Numbered from the stretch's first letter, positions 42,759-54,902 are shown. The stretch is 64,000 bases of DNA from Ovis canadensis (GCF_042477335.2 NC_091255.1:47408501-47472500); one strand, 5' to 3'. Notes: generated by a model not told the origin, from the letters alone. Numbers and translations are program-made.

Positions 42759-43939
42759 ATCTTTCCTTTTCTTCTTTGCCTTTCACTTTTTTTTTTCTCA
42801 GCTATTTGTAAGTCTTCCTCAGACAATCATTTTGTCCTTTTGCATTTCTTTTTCTTGGGGATGGTTTTGATCACTGCCTGCTGTACAATGTCACAAACCT
42901 CCATCCATAGTTCTTCAGGCACTCTATCACATCTAATCCCTTGAAGCTATTTGTGATTTCCACTGTATAATAATAAGGGATTTGATTTAGGTCATACTTG
43001 AATGGTCTAGTGATTTTCCCTACTGTCTTCAATTTGTGTCTGTATTTTGCAATAAGGAGTTCATGATGTGAGCCACAAGCAGCTCCTGGTCTTGTTTTTG
43101 CTGACTGTATAGAGCTTCTCCATCTTCGGCTTCAAAGAATATAATCAATCTGATCTCGGTGTTGACCATCTGGTGATGTAGAGAGTTGTCTCGTGTTGTT
43201 GGAAGAGGGTGTTTGCTATGACCAGTGCATTCTCTTGTCAAAACCCTGTTAGCCTTGCTTCATTTCGTACTCCAAGGCCAAACTTACCTGTTACTCCAGG
43301 TATCTCTTGACTTCCTACTTTTGCATTCCAGTCCCCTGCGATGGAAAGGACATCTTTTTTTGGTGTTAGTTCTACAAGGTCTTGTAGGTCTTCATAGAAC
43401 CATTCAGCTTCAGCTTCTTCGACATTAGTGGTTGGGGCATAGACTTGTGTTACTGTGATATTGAATGGTTTGCCTTGGAAATGAACAGAGATCATTCTGT
43501 CGTTTTTGAGATTGCACCCAGTACTTCATTTCAGACTCTTTTGTTCACTATGAGGGCTACTCTGTTTCTTCTAAGGCATTCTTGTCCACAGTAGTAGATG
43601 TAATGGTCATCTGAATTAAATTCGCCCTTTCTGGTCCATTTTAGTTCTCTGATTCCAAAATGTCAATGTTCACTCTTGACATCTCCTGTTTGACCACTTC
43701 CAATTTACCTTGATTCATGGACCTAACATTTCAGAATCCTACACAATATTGTTCTTGACAGCATTGGACTTTACTTCTATCACCAGTCACATCCACAACC
43801 GGGCTTTGTTTTCACTTTGGCTCAGCCTCTTCATTCTTTCTGGAGCTATTTCTGCACTCTTCTGTGGTAGCAAATTGGGCACCTACCAACCTGGCAAGTT
43901 CATCTGTCAGTGTCATAACTTTTTGGCTTTTCATATAAA

Positions 43940-44018
43940 AGTTCCCCTATAAGGGATCAAACCTGTGTTCTCTGCATTGGGAGGTGGATTCTTAACCACT
44001 GGACCACCAGGGAATTCC
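43940..44018 (-). mobile_element. CHR-type SINE, head-side half (split by BovB)
   Basis: 'agttcccctataagggatca' continues the SINE interrupted at 40320 and ends 'ggaccaccagggaattcc'. Same orientation as the other half. Confidence 0.85.
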
Positions 44019-46655
44019 TCTGGTGCCCTTCACACAGGCTTCTCATCTCATCCCTGGCTTTCTCCCTCCCCCCTTCCGAGAAATATGGCTTTGTTTCTGG
44101 GCCTTTATCCTGTCAATCATGAGGGGTGATGGGATGAGCAGGATAATAGGGGAGGCTTGTTAGATTTATCCTTAAAAAAGTAAGTATGAGAAGGTTCACA
44201 GCTGAGCCTGAGGGAGTTTGGAAGATGTGGAGTGGAGCAGGGGCATCGGGCAGCAGCTATCTTGTTTGAGAGACTGGCAGAGTTAAAGAAGATTTCAAGA
44301 AGTTTCACTGTGGATTGGGTGTCATCTCCTGGTGCCCCTTCCCTGTAACTGCCACCTTTTCCAATGTCCTAATGTGACGAAAACAGCAGTAGAGATGGAT
44401 ATCCTTATCTTCTGGATATCAGGCTATTTTTTAAATGGGACACCATACGTAGAAGTGATGGGAGGACAGCTTTAGACAAATGAAACACATTGAAAGAGTG
44501 TTTTGTGTCTTGTTCATCGTCAACTTGTCCTCCACCCCACAACCTGGTGGTGTGCCAGCATGCTGAGGTGCCCCGTGAATGCGTGAAAACCCTGGAGCAG
44601 GCCAAAGGCAGCCAGGCTGGAAGTGGAAGCAGCAGTGGGGAAAGGCCCTCTGGGCTGGGATTACCTTTGGGCCTGAATGGGGTGCAGTCACACTGCCATG
44701 TGAATGCAAGGGGAGAGTCCAGAGTGCCCTGTGGAGCCTGGAGCAGAGCCAGGGGCTGAGGGTGCCGTGGTTCTCAGCCAAGGAGGGGTTTTTGTGAGCC
44801 TGAATCACTTGTGTAAAGTTTTCAGACCTCGCACTCACCCCAAGACTAAGGCACCTTCCTAGAATCTCGAGAGGTGGGGGAGGGGAGCCGGGGTGGTAAG
44901 GACACAGCTCAGATGCATCTGAGGGGTCCTTCCCCTCCTCCCCATGCCTACACCCACTAGATAACACTCCCAAGTCACGACCCTGGGTTTGAGAGCCATC
45001 TATTTATGCTTTCTCTATCTCCTCTTGAAAAGAGAGAGAGGTTTTTGTTTGTTTGTTTGTTTGTTTGTTTGTTTTTTACTTATCTCATGTGTGAGTACAT
45101 GAGATAATGCATGTGAAATGCCTGAGACCCCTTCAGCACTCAAACAATCACGGGCACTAATTATTATCATTGCTATTAGTAGCATTTCCCCTTCCCAAAG
45201 GCAAAAAGGAAGAATGAAAAGACTTCAGGGGCCCCATCATGGGAGGCAGGAGGCGCAGTGAGGGATGGGCTGGAGGGAGGAGAGGGGAGAGGAGGTTGTG
45301 GGTGGGTAGGACTCTGGGGATCGTGGTGGGAGCAGGTGGTGGGAGCAGGTGGAGCTGGCTGAGTTGTTGGGCTTTTCCTGCCACCTAGTGGCTGCTCTGG
45401 GCTAAGCCACCCAGCTGTCCCCTCGGGTCCGGGCGATGGTGGGGGGAGGTTGGGCTAAGATATCCTGAACACAGTTTCAGCAATCCTCTTCTGCTGCCCC
45501 CATTTAATATGCACTGTCCCCTTGGGGACCCTGGCCAGTGACCCATCCTCCCCATGGCCCTGGATTTCTCCAGGTGGAAGAGGGGGAAACTTTGTTCTCT
45601 TGGCTCCCAACACAGTGGGGAGCTGAGGCAGACACCCAGCGAGGTTGGGGAGGCACCCTCCCACCCCACCCCCACCCCCACTGGCTTGATGGTTGCTGAT
45701 GGTACAACTGCCCCAGGGGGATGCCAAGCCCCAGGGTCTTCTGGCACTGGGGACCCAGACCTGGATCACTGTCTGCCTTGGGTTTTTCTTTAATTCTATG
45801 AACATGTACTACTTTGTGCAGGGCCTGGGTGAGATTCTCCTGGGTGAGATTCTTCCCGTCCCACATTCTCTGGAGGATTCTGCCCTTTGTCTCTAGGCAG
45901 GAAGGGGACCCTGAGACTTGCAGCCCCAGGCCTGCTGGTGAAGGGCCCAGTGGGGGCTTCCAAGTCAGCTTGGTGTCTGGGGCTCTTGTCATCTCCCGCC
46001 CCTTGTGGGCTGATGTCCTTGTTGCATCATGTCTGCCTCCTGCATTGAAGGCAGCTGTGACTCTTTGGGGCGGAGTCTGACCCTGGGTGTGGGGCTTCAG
46101 GAGGCAGCCAGGAGCCACAGGAAGGAGTCACATGTTGGGCAGGGAACCGGAGTCCAGCATCCATAGGGCCCTTGCATCTGCCCTGCTGCTCCTGCTCTCC
46201 CCCACCCCCCCACTTTTCCCTCTCAGGGCCTTGTAGCCTCAGCTGCACCAGGCCACAATTGCATCATTCTTGGCTTTGTTTGCAGAGCAGCAGGTGGAGG
46301 AGCGAGGCCCCCAGCCCCCCGCCCCCCTTCCCTCTCATCGCCTGCTCTCTCCTGGGTACTCCTCCTCCTTCCTCTCTTCTCAGGCCCCTGGCACCCGGGG
46401 ATGGTCTGCCTTACCTGGTGACTCTCAGTTCCCTTTCCACTCCTTCTGCTCCCCAGGGAGCCCTGGAGGCTGCTGAGGCAAAGAGAAGGAGGCTAGGGGG
46501 CAGGGATCAGCACCAGGCTGGAAACCGCAGCTGAAGGCAGGTGCCACCTTCAAAAGGAGCGCCTGGTTGTAGACAGCATTTGGCCTCCCAGAACTTGGGA
46601 ACAAGGTCAAAAATTGTCACTGGCTGAACTAAGGCTAATAATAATTGACATGAGA
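44019..46655. other. Intergenic, mostly unique
   Basis: No gene recognised. Contains a (GTTT)n microsatellite at 45041-45076 and CT/GA-rich tracts; several open frames here are incidental to GC content. Confidence 0.6.
45041..45076. repeat. (GTTT)n microsatellite
   Basis: About seven GTTT units after a GAGAGAG run. Confidence 0.95.
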
Positions 46656-46659
46656 TGAA

Positions 46660-46865
46660 TTCATTCAGCTCTTTGTAGACGGTACTTAAATTTTATTGAT
46701 CATTTATGGGGCCTTCAGGGGACCGGGCATTTTATACTCCCATCTCATGTAATCTTTCATCGACCCCATGATGTGGAAACTAGAGCTCAGAGAGGCGAGA
46801 TTACCTGCTCGAGATCACAGGGCTGCTGAAGAGCAGCCCCGGGACTGGAATCTCGGTCTGCTTCC
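46660..46865 (+). repeat. MIR SINE
   Basis: 'atgtaatctttcatcgaccc', 'gatgtggaaactagagctca' and 'gggactggaatctcggtctg' follow MIR in order. Old. The flanks 46866-48840 show nothing further I can name. Confidence 0.7.
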
Positions 46866-48849
46866 CCCAAGCCTGACTTCTCAATGAGGTGGAAAGGAGG
46901 GCCCTGACCAGACTTGGACATTTTTTTTTTACCCCCTAAAAGGAGGTTTTGGCCTAAGACACTCTTCAAGAGATAAGACTGTTCTCTTCTTAATCTTATG
47001 AAGCAGATAAAATAAGACAACCTGAGCTAGGCCCCGATCCCCATCCACCGCCCCGCCCTGAGGTACTGCTGTTGTTGAAGGTTCTGAACCATGTCCAGTG
47101 TAGAATCAGGAATCAGAGTAGGAGCTTGTCAGAGATCCAGCCTGCCAGACAAGAGGGAGGCCTGCACATGTGGACCTCGCAGGCTGGGGCAGAGACAGCT
47201 GAGCAGTATCATCCCTTCCCTTCTGTGCACTGGGATTCTCTGTTTGTGAAGCTTCCTGTAGTGCTCAGGGTGCATTGATAAAATAGCTTTGGGGTCTAGC
47301 AATCTAGACACCATGACTTTGGCCAGTAGAAGTCCACTCTTTAGGGCCAGATCAGCATCTTAGGGGACAGACAGTTCTCAACCTTGCAAAGCGCAAGCCC
47401 AGAACTTAGGCCTGGCCAAGCAACAGTTATTTCAGAGGCCAGCATGGGCTGTTGCTGCCGATGGGCCATCTCCTCCACCTCGCAGTTTTTACTTCCAGTG
47501 GCTACTTCAGCCCTGAAAGAGAACCAGAGGGCTCTGGGAAGAATGGAGCCTGCCTTCCACAGCCTAGAGCCCAGCTCCACCACAGCCTGGGAGAGGCCAG
47601 ATCAGGATCCGGGCAGTATGCTTCTCTGTCTCCCATCTCTTTATCCCAAGACAGACTCCATTTGAAGGGACAAAGGGCCTCATTGACCCCATAGCCTTGT
47701 GACCTCACCAAGTCTGTCCCTCCCTTCCCCTGGCAGCCGGCAGGGCACTCACTCTGGTAGCAGACAGGGCCACGAGGCCACTGAGAGGGCATGGCTGGGA
47801 AGCCAAGAGAGTCTGCTGCCAGCTGGGTGGGGCAGACTGGGAGTGTGTGGGTAGTGCCCCCCAGATCCCCAAAAGGAGGGGTGGCCGGGGATGAAGTTCT
47901 GCCGGGACTCCTGGCTGCAGTCCCAGGAGCAAAGCAGCAAATGCTCTGCAGGGCCAAAGCATGGGAGGGCAGGGGGAGTCCAACCCCAGCCCCAAACTGG
48001 GCTGCCCGGGGGGCTCAGGGCCTCCCCAGCCTGCATTCCTGAATTCCTCCCCCTAGCATGCCCCCTACACCCGGCCTATAAAGCCCCCTTTGTCTGGGCC
48101 CACTGAGGATCTTAACTCTCCCCATCTCAGCTTCCAGCCCTCTGCTCCCTCACCCCCTGGTGCTAACAAAGAGGCCAGGGTGCAGTGGGAAGCCTGCAAT
48201 CCCCTTCATGCCTCCCGGCACTGGCCCAGGGGTGTTGGGCCACCAGCCCCTGGACACCGATGCCCCAGCCCCACTGCCCACCTCAGGGCAGATTAATTCC
48301 CACCCCTGTCCACCCGGGACTCCACACTCCTGTCCTGGGCAGCATGCCTGCCTCTCACATGCCTGCGCATGTGATAACCCCTTGGTGTGGCCCTGCCCTC
48401 ACAGGGGCAGGACAGAGGGGCAGCAGGCAGTCATGAGCCACCCCTGATGGGGTAGGAGGGTCTCAGTGTGGGAAGCAGTCTTTTTGCCACCTCCTTGGCT
48501 TTCACCAGAGTTGGTGGCTCCACTGTCCACAATGCAGGTTCCCAACTGGCATCTGGAGCTTCAGATGACCCTTCTTTGGCAGTAGACAAACGGTTCAGCT
48601 CCTCCTTCTGCTTGGCACATGCCTGGGGCAGGGAACACGGTAGGCGACAGGAATTTCCATTCCTGTTCCCCACACCCACCCAAGGGCCTCAGAACACGTG
48701 TGAAGAGAGGCAATAGGGAGTGGCCTCTCCCCATCAGCTCCTGACCTCCTGGGGTCACAGGGCTCAGACCTCTGCTCATCAGGGTGGGGTCTCCCTGTGG
48801 TCCAGGCTCTATCTCTCTGGCCGGCTCTTGGGCAATCACAGTGATCTGA

Positions 48850-48960
48850 GCCAGGGGTCAGCTCTGTCATCAAGCTGCTTGTGACCTTGGGCCAGCCCCT
48901 CTGAGGCTTCTGTAAAATAAGGGGTGGGGCCCTTCCGACTCTGATAACCTCAGAAATGAG
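48850..48960 (-). repeat. MIR SINE fragment
   Basis: 'gcttgtgaccttgggccagc' and 'ttctgtaaaataaggggtgg' are the MIR core in complement. Confidence 0.65.
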
Positions 48961-49062
48961 GAGAGGGGCTTCCGTAGGAGGCGATCTTCTCTGGACTAAC
49001 AGTGCCCCCAGGACAGGCAGACCAGGAGACGCTGGCAGGGATGCGCCCCTGGATGCGTGAGG

Positions 49063-49147
49063 AGTGTGTGTGTGTGTGTGTGTGGTGTGTGTGTGTGCGT
49101 GTGTGGTGTGTAAGGTGTGTGTGTGTGCGCGCGCGCGCGCGCGCGCG
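49063..49147. repeat. (TG)n-(CG)n alternating purine-pyrimidine tract
   Basis: A TG-rich run passes into about ten CG units and directly borders a GC-box-rich segment. Strong Z-DNA-forming composition; expected to vary in length. Confidence 0.93.
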
Positions 49148-49510
49148 GCGCCTCTCCCCGCGGGTGGGGTGTGGAGGGAGGGGCGGGCGGGGCGGGGCCT
49201 GTGGGCGGGGCCTGAGTGGCGGACTCGGGCCCTCCTCGCGCGCGGCGGTGGCCGGGTGCGGTGCTCACCACTCACTGGGCGCATGGAGGGGCCGCCGCCC
49301 ACTGCGCCCCACAGGGCTGGCGCGGCGAGGACTGCATAGCTGGCAACAGCATGGAGCAGGTCAGCGGGTGCGGGGCCGGGGCTCGGGTGCGTGTCTTGGG
49401 GGGAAGGGCGGGGTGCGGGAGGACTGACTGAGGGTGGGCGCCCTGAGAAGGACACGGCGGGAGGGGTTTGGGGCTTTGGAGCTCCGGGCGGGGCCAGAGC
49501 TCTGGGGAGG
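49148..49510 (+). promoter_or_regulatory. CpG-rich segment with GC boxes; candidate distal promoter
   Basis: Repeated 'ggggcgggg' / 'gggcggggcc' Sp1-type boxes at 49179-49212, dense CpGs, then an ATG in 'cagcATGGAGCAG' at 49352 followed by a GTCAGC donor-like site. It could be a distal first exon for ARHGAP23, 8.5 kb upstream of its known coding start, but the sequence alone does not link them. A separate unannotated transcript is also possible. Confidence 0.4.
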
Positions 49511-49537
49511 GGATAGGGCTGGTGTGACATAGAGCTG

Positions 49538-49539
<2 letters not shown>

Positions 49540-49579
<40 letters not shown>

Positions 49580-49583
49580 ACAC
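49540..49583. repeat. (CG)n-(CA)n alternating tract
   Basis: 'gtgcgcgcgcgcacacacac' and on through CACG units. Roughly the reverse complement arrangement of the tract at 49063-49147. Confidence 0.93.
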
Positions 49584-52020
49584 GAGTACTCTCCCACCAC
49601 TGACACAGAGGGAGGCGCTCACCGAGGGCTCACACGCTCCCTCGCTCCCCATCCTTGCTCCAGGAGAACATTTAGAAGCTCCCCTCCCACTCGATAAGGT
49701 CCTGGCCCCTACCAGGATCCTAGCAAGCTCTGCATAATAAGGAGTGGCAGAGGTGGGGGTGGCTCTCCCAGGGCATGTAACTACCGCTGACCCTCCCGAC
49801 CTTGTCCCTTCCCCACCGTGGGACCTCACGATACAACCATCCCCTCCCCCCTTGCACATCAAGGGGCTTCTCCCTGCCAGGCTCCCCCTCCAGTCCCAGT
49901 TACAGCAGCTGCAGCAGCTGCCGCCACCATTTCATGGCAGTGAAAAGATGGGGTGGGTTGGGCAGCGTGTCCACATGCCCCCCAAATGCAGACAAGCTGC
50001 CCCAGCCAGGCCCTGGGTGGCTTCCTTTCACACAGTCTCCATCAGAGGGGTCCCAGTGATGGCCTCCTTCAGTCAGAGCACCTCACTCCCTCCACAGAGC
50101 TCAGTAAATCCTGGACAAGAGGGGCCGTCCCTTTAGGTGGGTGGGAGGGCCCCTCTATCCTGACTTGCTGTCCCCAGTTCTAAGAGGGGCAGCCTCCTGA
50201 GGTGGGCTGGAGGGAGGGGGCTGCCTTGCTCCCTTCCTGGTCACAACTCAGTGAGAGGTCTTGGGGTGGGGTCTGGAGTGGAAAGGTTTTCTGTTTCTGC
50301 GTGTGCCTTTGCATGTCCACGCTCCCAGGCTCAGCTTAAAGCTGTGTCTGGGGCCTGGGCTCTGAGACCCCTCCCCTCTGTGGCAGAGGGGCTCTTGAGT
50401 TGCCTGTGACGGTGGTGAGAAGGGGCACGGAGGGGTGGAGGGTGATGAGTCAGGGGATGGGGTGATCCTCAGTTCTGGGGGTTGGAGGGAGACTCTGAGG
50501 AGTCATGAAGGGCTCTCGGCATCTTCCCTGGGCTGGGCGTTATGTGTGGGGAGGGCTGTGGGCTGGTCTAGTCTCCAGGCCTGCTGGGCATCTTGGCTGT
50601 TAATTTAAATCGCCCGTGGCAGCTCCCTGGAGCACCAGGCCTGGCAGGGATTCATCATTCTCTGCTGTTGTCATTACTGACTCTACCTTCAACTCCACTC
50701 TGAGCACAAAAAAGCAGGGGTTGGGAGGACAGGACTAAGTGCCCCTGAATTGCTCGCATTAAAATAGTTAAATTTATGTTATGTGAATTTCATCTCCATT
50801 TCTTTTTTTTAAAGAAAGGAGAGCTAAGGCTAGGGAACACCACTGCTTTCTGCCTGGAGGACCCTAAACACATCTCAATGGGCCTGTAGCTCAGTCTGAG
50901 GTGCTCCTCCATTCGCCTTTTGTACGTCTTCTGGGGGTCAGCTGCTTTCTGTTCCCAGAGGCACAGCCTGGCTCTCCTGTGCCCTGGCATTATGGAAGGG
51001 AGAACAGAACATGGAGGAGAGTCAGGACATCAAAGGGGCACTGGGAACCCTTGGATATCTGTCCTCTCTGGGCTGCTGTGAAATCCCTGCCAGCTGTGCT
51101 GAGGGGTGGCTTTCCAGTCCTTTCTAGGTGTCCTAAAACAGCCCTGTTGAGAAGCGCAGCAGGCAGCCTGTCCCCTGGACCATGACACACCCTCCCCCCG
51201 ACACCCCACAAGAGGACTCTGACGATCAACACAACCATGGAGGTGCCCACACTGATGTCAGTGCCTGGAGGCAGCCACGGCCCTGCCAGCCCTGTGGGTG
51301 TTGCCAGCTTCCTGAATGTGTCAGAAGCATGAGGTGTATGGGGTGCTTCTGAAATCAGAGCTTCTTTCACCACCCCAGGGGAAGCTCCTATTTTAAGTTT
51401 CCCATGTGCGGAGCCCTCTTGTAAAACAGAGAATCCTTTTATAGTGCAAGGACCGCCCTGATGTGTCTGTTTGGTATGTGTGGATTTTGGCATGGAGGGT
51501 TTCCTTAAAGGGGAGCATGCCTGGAATCTCTCACAGGGGCTGGAATGGCCGGGTGGAGTGAGTGCCAGGACAGAGGGGTTTGCCCCTCTGTGGTCAGTGC
51601 CCTGCCCCTCTTTTTTTCTCTATTTAATTCCCCTCACTCCTTCCCCAGGCTGGCTCGGTGCCAGACAGAAGAGAGGGAAGCAGCTGCCGGGGATTTCCAG
51701 AGCTTCCAGGGGGAGGTGGGAGCCACCCCTCCCCACCTCCTTTCGCTGCTCCCCTCTGTTCCTCTCCTCCCGCCATCTCTTCCCTGCTTCTACATTCCCC
51801 TCCTCTCTCCTCTTCTCACCACCCCTCATCCTCCCAGAAGGGCAGAGAGACTGGGAGGAGAGTGGAGCAAACCCTGCTCCATGCAGCGACGTGCACGGGC
51901 CAGGTAGTGTGAGGCAGGGTCCAGGTGGTGTGTGGCAGAAGCAGGGATGCAGGCCAGTTGCTGGCAGCAGTTAAAAGCCCTCACCCAGAACCATGAATTT
52001 AGCATCCTGGAGCTAAAAGG
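49584..52020. other. Intergenic or upstream intron, nothing recognised
   Basis: GC-moderate unique sequence with CT-rich patches (51600-51840). No exon, RNA or repeat I can name. Confidence 0.55.
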
Positions 52021-52029
52021 GACAACCTG

Positions 52030-52245
52030 GCCTAGCTCCTCCCAGAGGTATTGTGCTTGGTGGAAAGAGTAAGGGCTCAGCGTCAGACTTCAGCAATTTA
52101 TTTACGCTCTCTGAGCCTGTTTCTTCATTATAGAGTGAAGCTAATAATACCTACCTTATAGTGTTGTCATGGGGAGTCATGTTGGTAAAGAAATAATATT
52201 TGCAAAGAGCTTTACACATAGTAGGTGCTCAACATACTTTAACTC
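52030..52245 (-). repeat. MIR SINE
   Basis: 'ctctctgagcctgtttcttc', 'aataatacctaccttatagt' and 'acatagtaggtgctcaacat' are MIR in reverse order. Confidence 0.8.
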
Positions 52246-53039
52246 CATTCCTCTCCATCTTGGCATTTTCAGGCCCTTGCTAGGTGATGTCACAGTCTTC
52301 ATCAGTTGTCTCTTAGCCTTGCACACACACTGACACACACACAGTCCTCACCACCAGGCCAACTGCCTGGTATCACGCAGTGGAGAGCCTGTGGGGCTGA
52401 GACCCCAGCCCAGGGCCAAACTATGACATAGGTTTTCCAACATGATTCCCTGGGGGAGGTGCTGCCAGTTGAGAGTGGCAGGGGTGGGCGTCTTTTGACT
52501 ACCCCCGACCTGATACTAGGGTTCACAGAATGTGGCTTGCTTGCCCTGCTGCTGGCCCAGGGAAGCAGCCACCTCTCTCTCCACCAGGGTCAGAGGTCCA
52601 GTTCTGGACCTTTGGGGCCCCAGCTGTTTGGCAGGTTGCCAATGCCTCTCAGCCCTCGCCTGGCCAGAGGGCTGTACCTCCCTCCTCAAGGAGTTTCAGA
52701 TAATGGGACATTATCTTGTCCAATAATCCTCTTGTCCAGGATTCCTCAGGGACCTGGCAGCAGGGATGAGGGTGAGGACTGGCATGGACTCGAGTGGACT
52801 GAGGCCCTACCCTACACCGTTCAAGGGACTTGATGAGGTCTGAGGTCCCCTCTCCGGGATGCCTGGGGCTCTGCCAGAGCTGGGTCCCCCGCCCTTCCCC
52901 AGCTCTCAAGCCTTCAGACCTCCTTTCCCTAAGACCTGTCTGTTACCTGTCAAGGTCTAAGCCAAGCACGACCTCACAAGGCCCCTGCCTTCTCCCCTCA
53001 TTATGGAAGCCTCCCTCTGTTTTTGTCCAGTGCTGTCTG

Positions 53040-53205
53040 TAGCACCATCCCAGCAACCTTTGCTGTGCTTGTTGCCCTCCCTGGAAAATGAGCTCTTTGA
53101 GGACAAGCACATCACCTGGTCCATTCCCTGCTACCCCACACAGCAGTTTTGCATGTAGCCGGAGCTCAGTAAATGTCTTTGAACTTGTCTGGACTGGGCC
53201 ACCAC
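53040..53205 (-). repeat. L2 LINE 3' end fragment
   Basis: 'tgagctctttgaggacaagc' through 'ccggagctcagtaaatgtct' is the typical reverse L2 terminus. The stretch 52246-53039 shows nothing else. Confidence 0.6.
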
Positions 53206-53237
53206 CTTCTTTTTTTGTTTTTACCACCTTCTTTTTA

Positions 53238-53426
53238 ATTAATATTTTTTATTTATTTGGCTGTGCCAGGATCTTCATTGCAGCATGCAGGGTCTTTAGT
53301 TGTGGTATGCAGACTCTTAATTTGTGGCATGAGGGATCTATTAATAGTTCCCCCATCAGCGATTGAACCTGGACCCCTTGCATTGGGAGCTCTGAGTCTT
53401 AGCCACTGGACCACCAGGGAGGTCCT
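53238..53426 (-). mobile_element. CHR-type SINE
   Basis: 'tttatttatttggctgtgcc' at the tail side and 'ggaccaccagggaggtcc' at the head side. Near full length. Confidence 0.88.
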
Positions 53427-53627
53427 ATGGGCCACTACCTTGGGGATGAAAATTTAGGTGGGCATGAGTTGCTTCAAGGGAACAAGCAGAAAACCTGGGG
53501 GCTGAAAGCCAGAGGAACAGGTCAGCTCTCTCTTCAGCCCTTCCTTCTAGTCCTGCGCTCCTGCCCTTCTCCACCAGGGGGTGCTCTCTCCCCTTCCGTG
53601 GAAAGGCCGGAAGCTGTAGCCAGGTGT

Positions 53628-53690
53628 ATGGTCATCACGCCTATAACCCCTATGACCATAACCCCTACGGTCATCACTCCTATAGTCTTC
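53628..53690. repeat. Short minisatellite-like repeat with inverted octamers
   Basis: GGTCATCACGCCTATA (53630-53645) and GGTCATCACTCCTATA (53669-53684) are direct repeats. ATGGTCAT (53628-53635) and ATGACCAT (53652-53659) are inverted. ATAACCCCTA is present twice. Confidence 0.8.
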
Positions 53691-54546
53691 CACTCATTGC
53701 TTTGATTCTTTATCAAATGTGAGCTCTCAGTTGGAGATTGGTGGAGAAGGCCTATTGTTTTCATCTACAGAGGGTGAAACTAAGGCTCAGAGTATGTACT
53801 TTTCTTCAAAGACATTTCAGCTACTATGTGGGCAGGATGGGAACTTGAATGTGCTCTTGGTTAGGGTCTCCTTGATGACACCATAAAACCCCGCAACGGC
53901 TCCTAGGCCAGGCCTGATCCTGGCCCTGGAATGCTCTGGTCTGGGGACTCCCTGACATCCCCCGCCATGCTCCTCTCCTAGCCCTACCGGGTCTGGGGAA
54001 GGCAGGTTCTTCCCCTGGCAGGACGCTGGGTTCCTTTTCCTCTACTCCACTTATCACCCCCTCAGGCTCTCCCTTGGCTCCTGCTCCCCAACCAAAAAGC
54101 CTGCTCAGGTGCCGCCCCCCGCCCCCCGGAATTGGAGCTGTGCCTCAACCCCACTCATCTGTGCTCTCCCCTGTCCCTTCCTGCTGACTCTCTCAGTGGC
54201 CCAATTCCATTTCTTCACCCTTGATGCTCTTCCTGACTACTCTGGCCTCCGCCCCGCCTGTCCCCTGCTCGCCAGCTCTCTCTCCTCAATCCTTCTTGCT
54301 GCCTCTTCCTTCCTGCCGGCCCTGAAAGGTGGGTGCTCCTCGGGTCCCATTCCACATCTCACCTCCTCTCTGCAGTGTCCCTGGAGAATCCGAACCTCAC
54401 TCCTGATCCACGAATGACTTCCAAAGCCATGTCTCTAGCTCAGGCCTCTCTTCAGGGAGAAGGACCCAGGGTTCAAGCTGCCAATCACTACCCCACCAGC
54501 AGCACAGCCTATATGTTAAGTGTGTAGACTTGAGCCCAAATGGTGT

Positions 54547-54650
54547 GTGTTAATCGCCCAGTTGTGTCCAGCGCTTATGACACCATGGACTGTAGCCTAC
54601 CAGGCTCCTCTGTCCATGGAATTCTCCAGGCAAGAATATTAGAGTAGGGA
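54547..54650 (-). mobile_element. Bov-A type SINE fragment
   Basis: 'ttaatcgcccagttgtgtcc' and 'caggcaagaatattagagta' match the Bov-A 3' half in reverse. Diverged. Confidence 0.82.
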
Positions 54651-54654
54651 GCCC

Positions 54655-54830
54655 AAATGCCTGGCGTCAAATCCTGAGTGGCCTCGGGTAAGATGCTCAA
54701 GTTCTCTGGGCCTCAGTTTCCTTATCTGTAAATGAAGATTATATATAATACCTATTTCATAGACCCTTTATAAGGCTGAATTGGAATAATATATACCAAG
54801 GATTACTTAGCCCAGTGCCTGGCATGTCCC
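54655..54830 (-). repeat. MIR SINE
   Basis: 'ctgggcctcagtttccttat', 'taatacctatttcatagacc' and 'agtgcctggca' are reverse MIR text. Confidence 0.75.
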
Positions 54831-54902
54831 CTCTCCCTGAGAACACTCTAGACACCTACTATCTCATCCTCTGAGCCATAAAAGTTGGAGTTGTTCTGAA
54901 GT

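Larger units (their letters stand above)
40321..43939 (-). mobile_element. BovB (RTE) LINE, nearly complete coding region, with two nested insertions
   Basis: Minus strand, 3' end at left. Pieces of the polyprotein are seen: endonuclease domain near 43029-43495 (GDWNAKVGSQE), linker, and reverse transcriptase near 41484-42250 with LRYADDTTLMAE intact. Frames are broken by many stops and shifts, and an L1 (40820-41333) and a Bov-tA (about 42663-42758) lie inside. A 9-bp duplication AGTTCCCCT flanks it at 40312-40320 and 43940-43948. It is truncated at the 5' end and inactive. Confidence 0.93.

Noticed and set aside
40256-43500. Open frames at 40.3-43.5 kb as host genes
   Set aside because: All translate fragments of the BovB polyprotein or SINE text, in broken frames.
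45504-46118. 204-codon minus-strand open frame in the intergenic region
   Set aside because: No recognisable motif or splice structure, moderate GC; consistent with chance.
48077-48082. TATAAA in 'ggcctataaagcccc' as a core promoter
   Set aside because: No initiator, CpG cluster or exon follows within a sensible distance; single motif in otherwise featureless sequence.
48595-49581. 328-codon minus-strand open frame
   Set aside because: It runs through the TG/CG repeats (His-Thr runs in translation) and GC-rich sequence and has no domain.
51600-51840. CT-rich region as coding sequence with overlapping frames
   Set aside because: Overlapping frames on both strands are a low-complexity effect; no splice sites or homology recognised.
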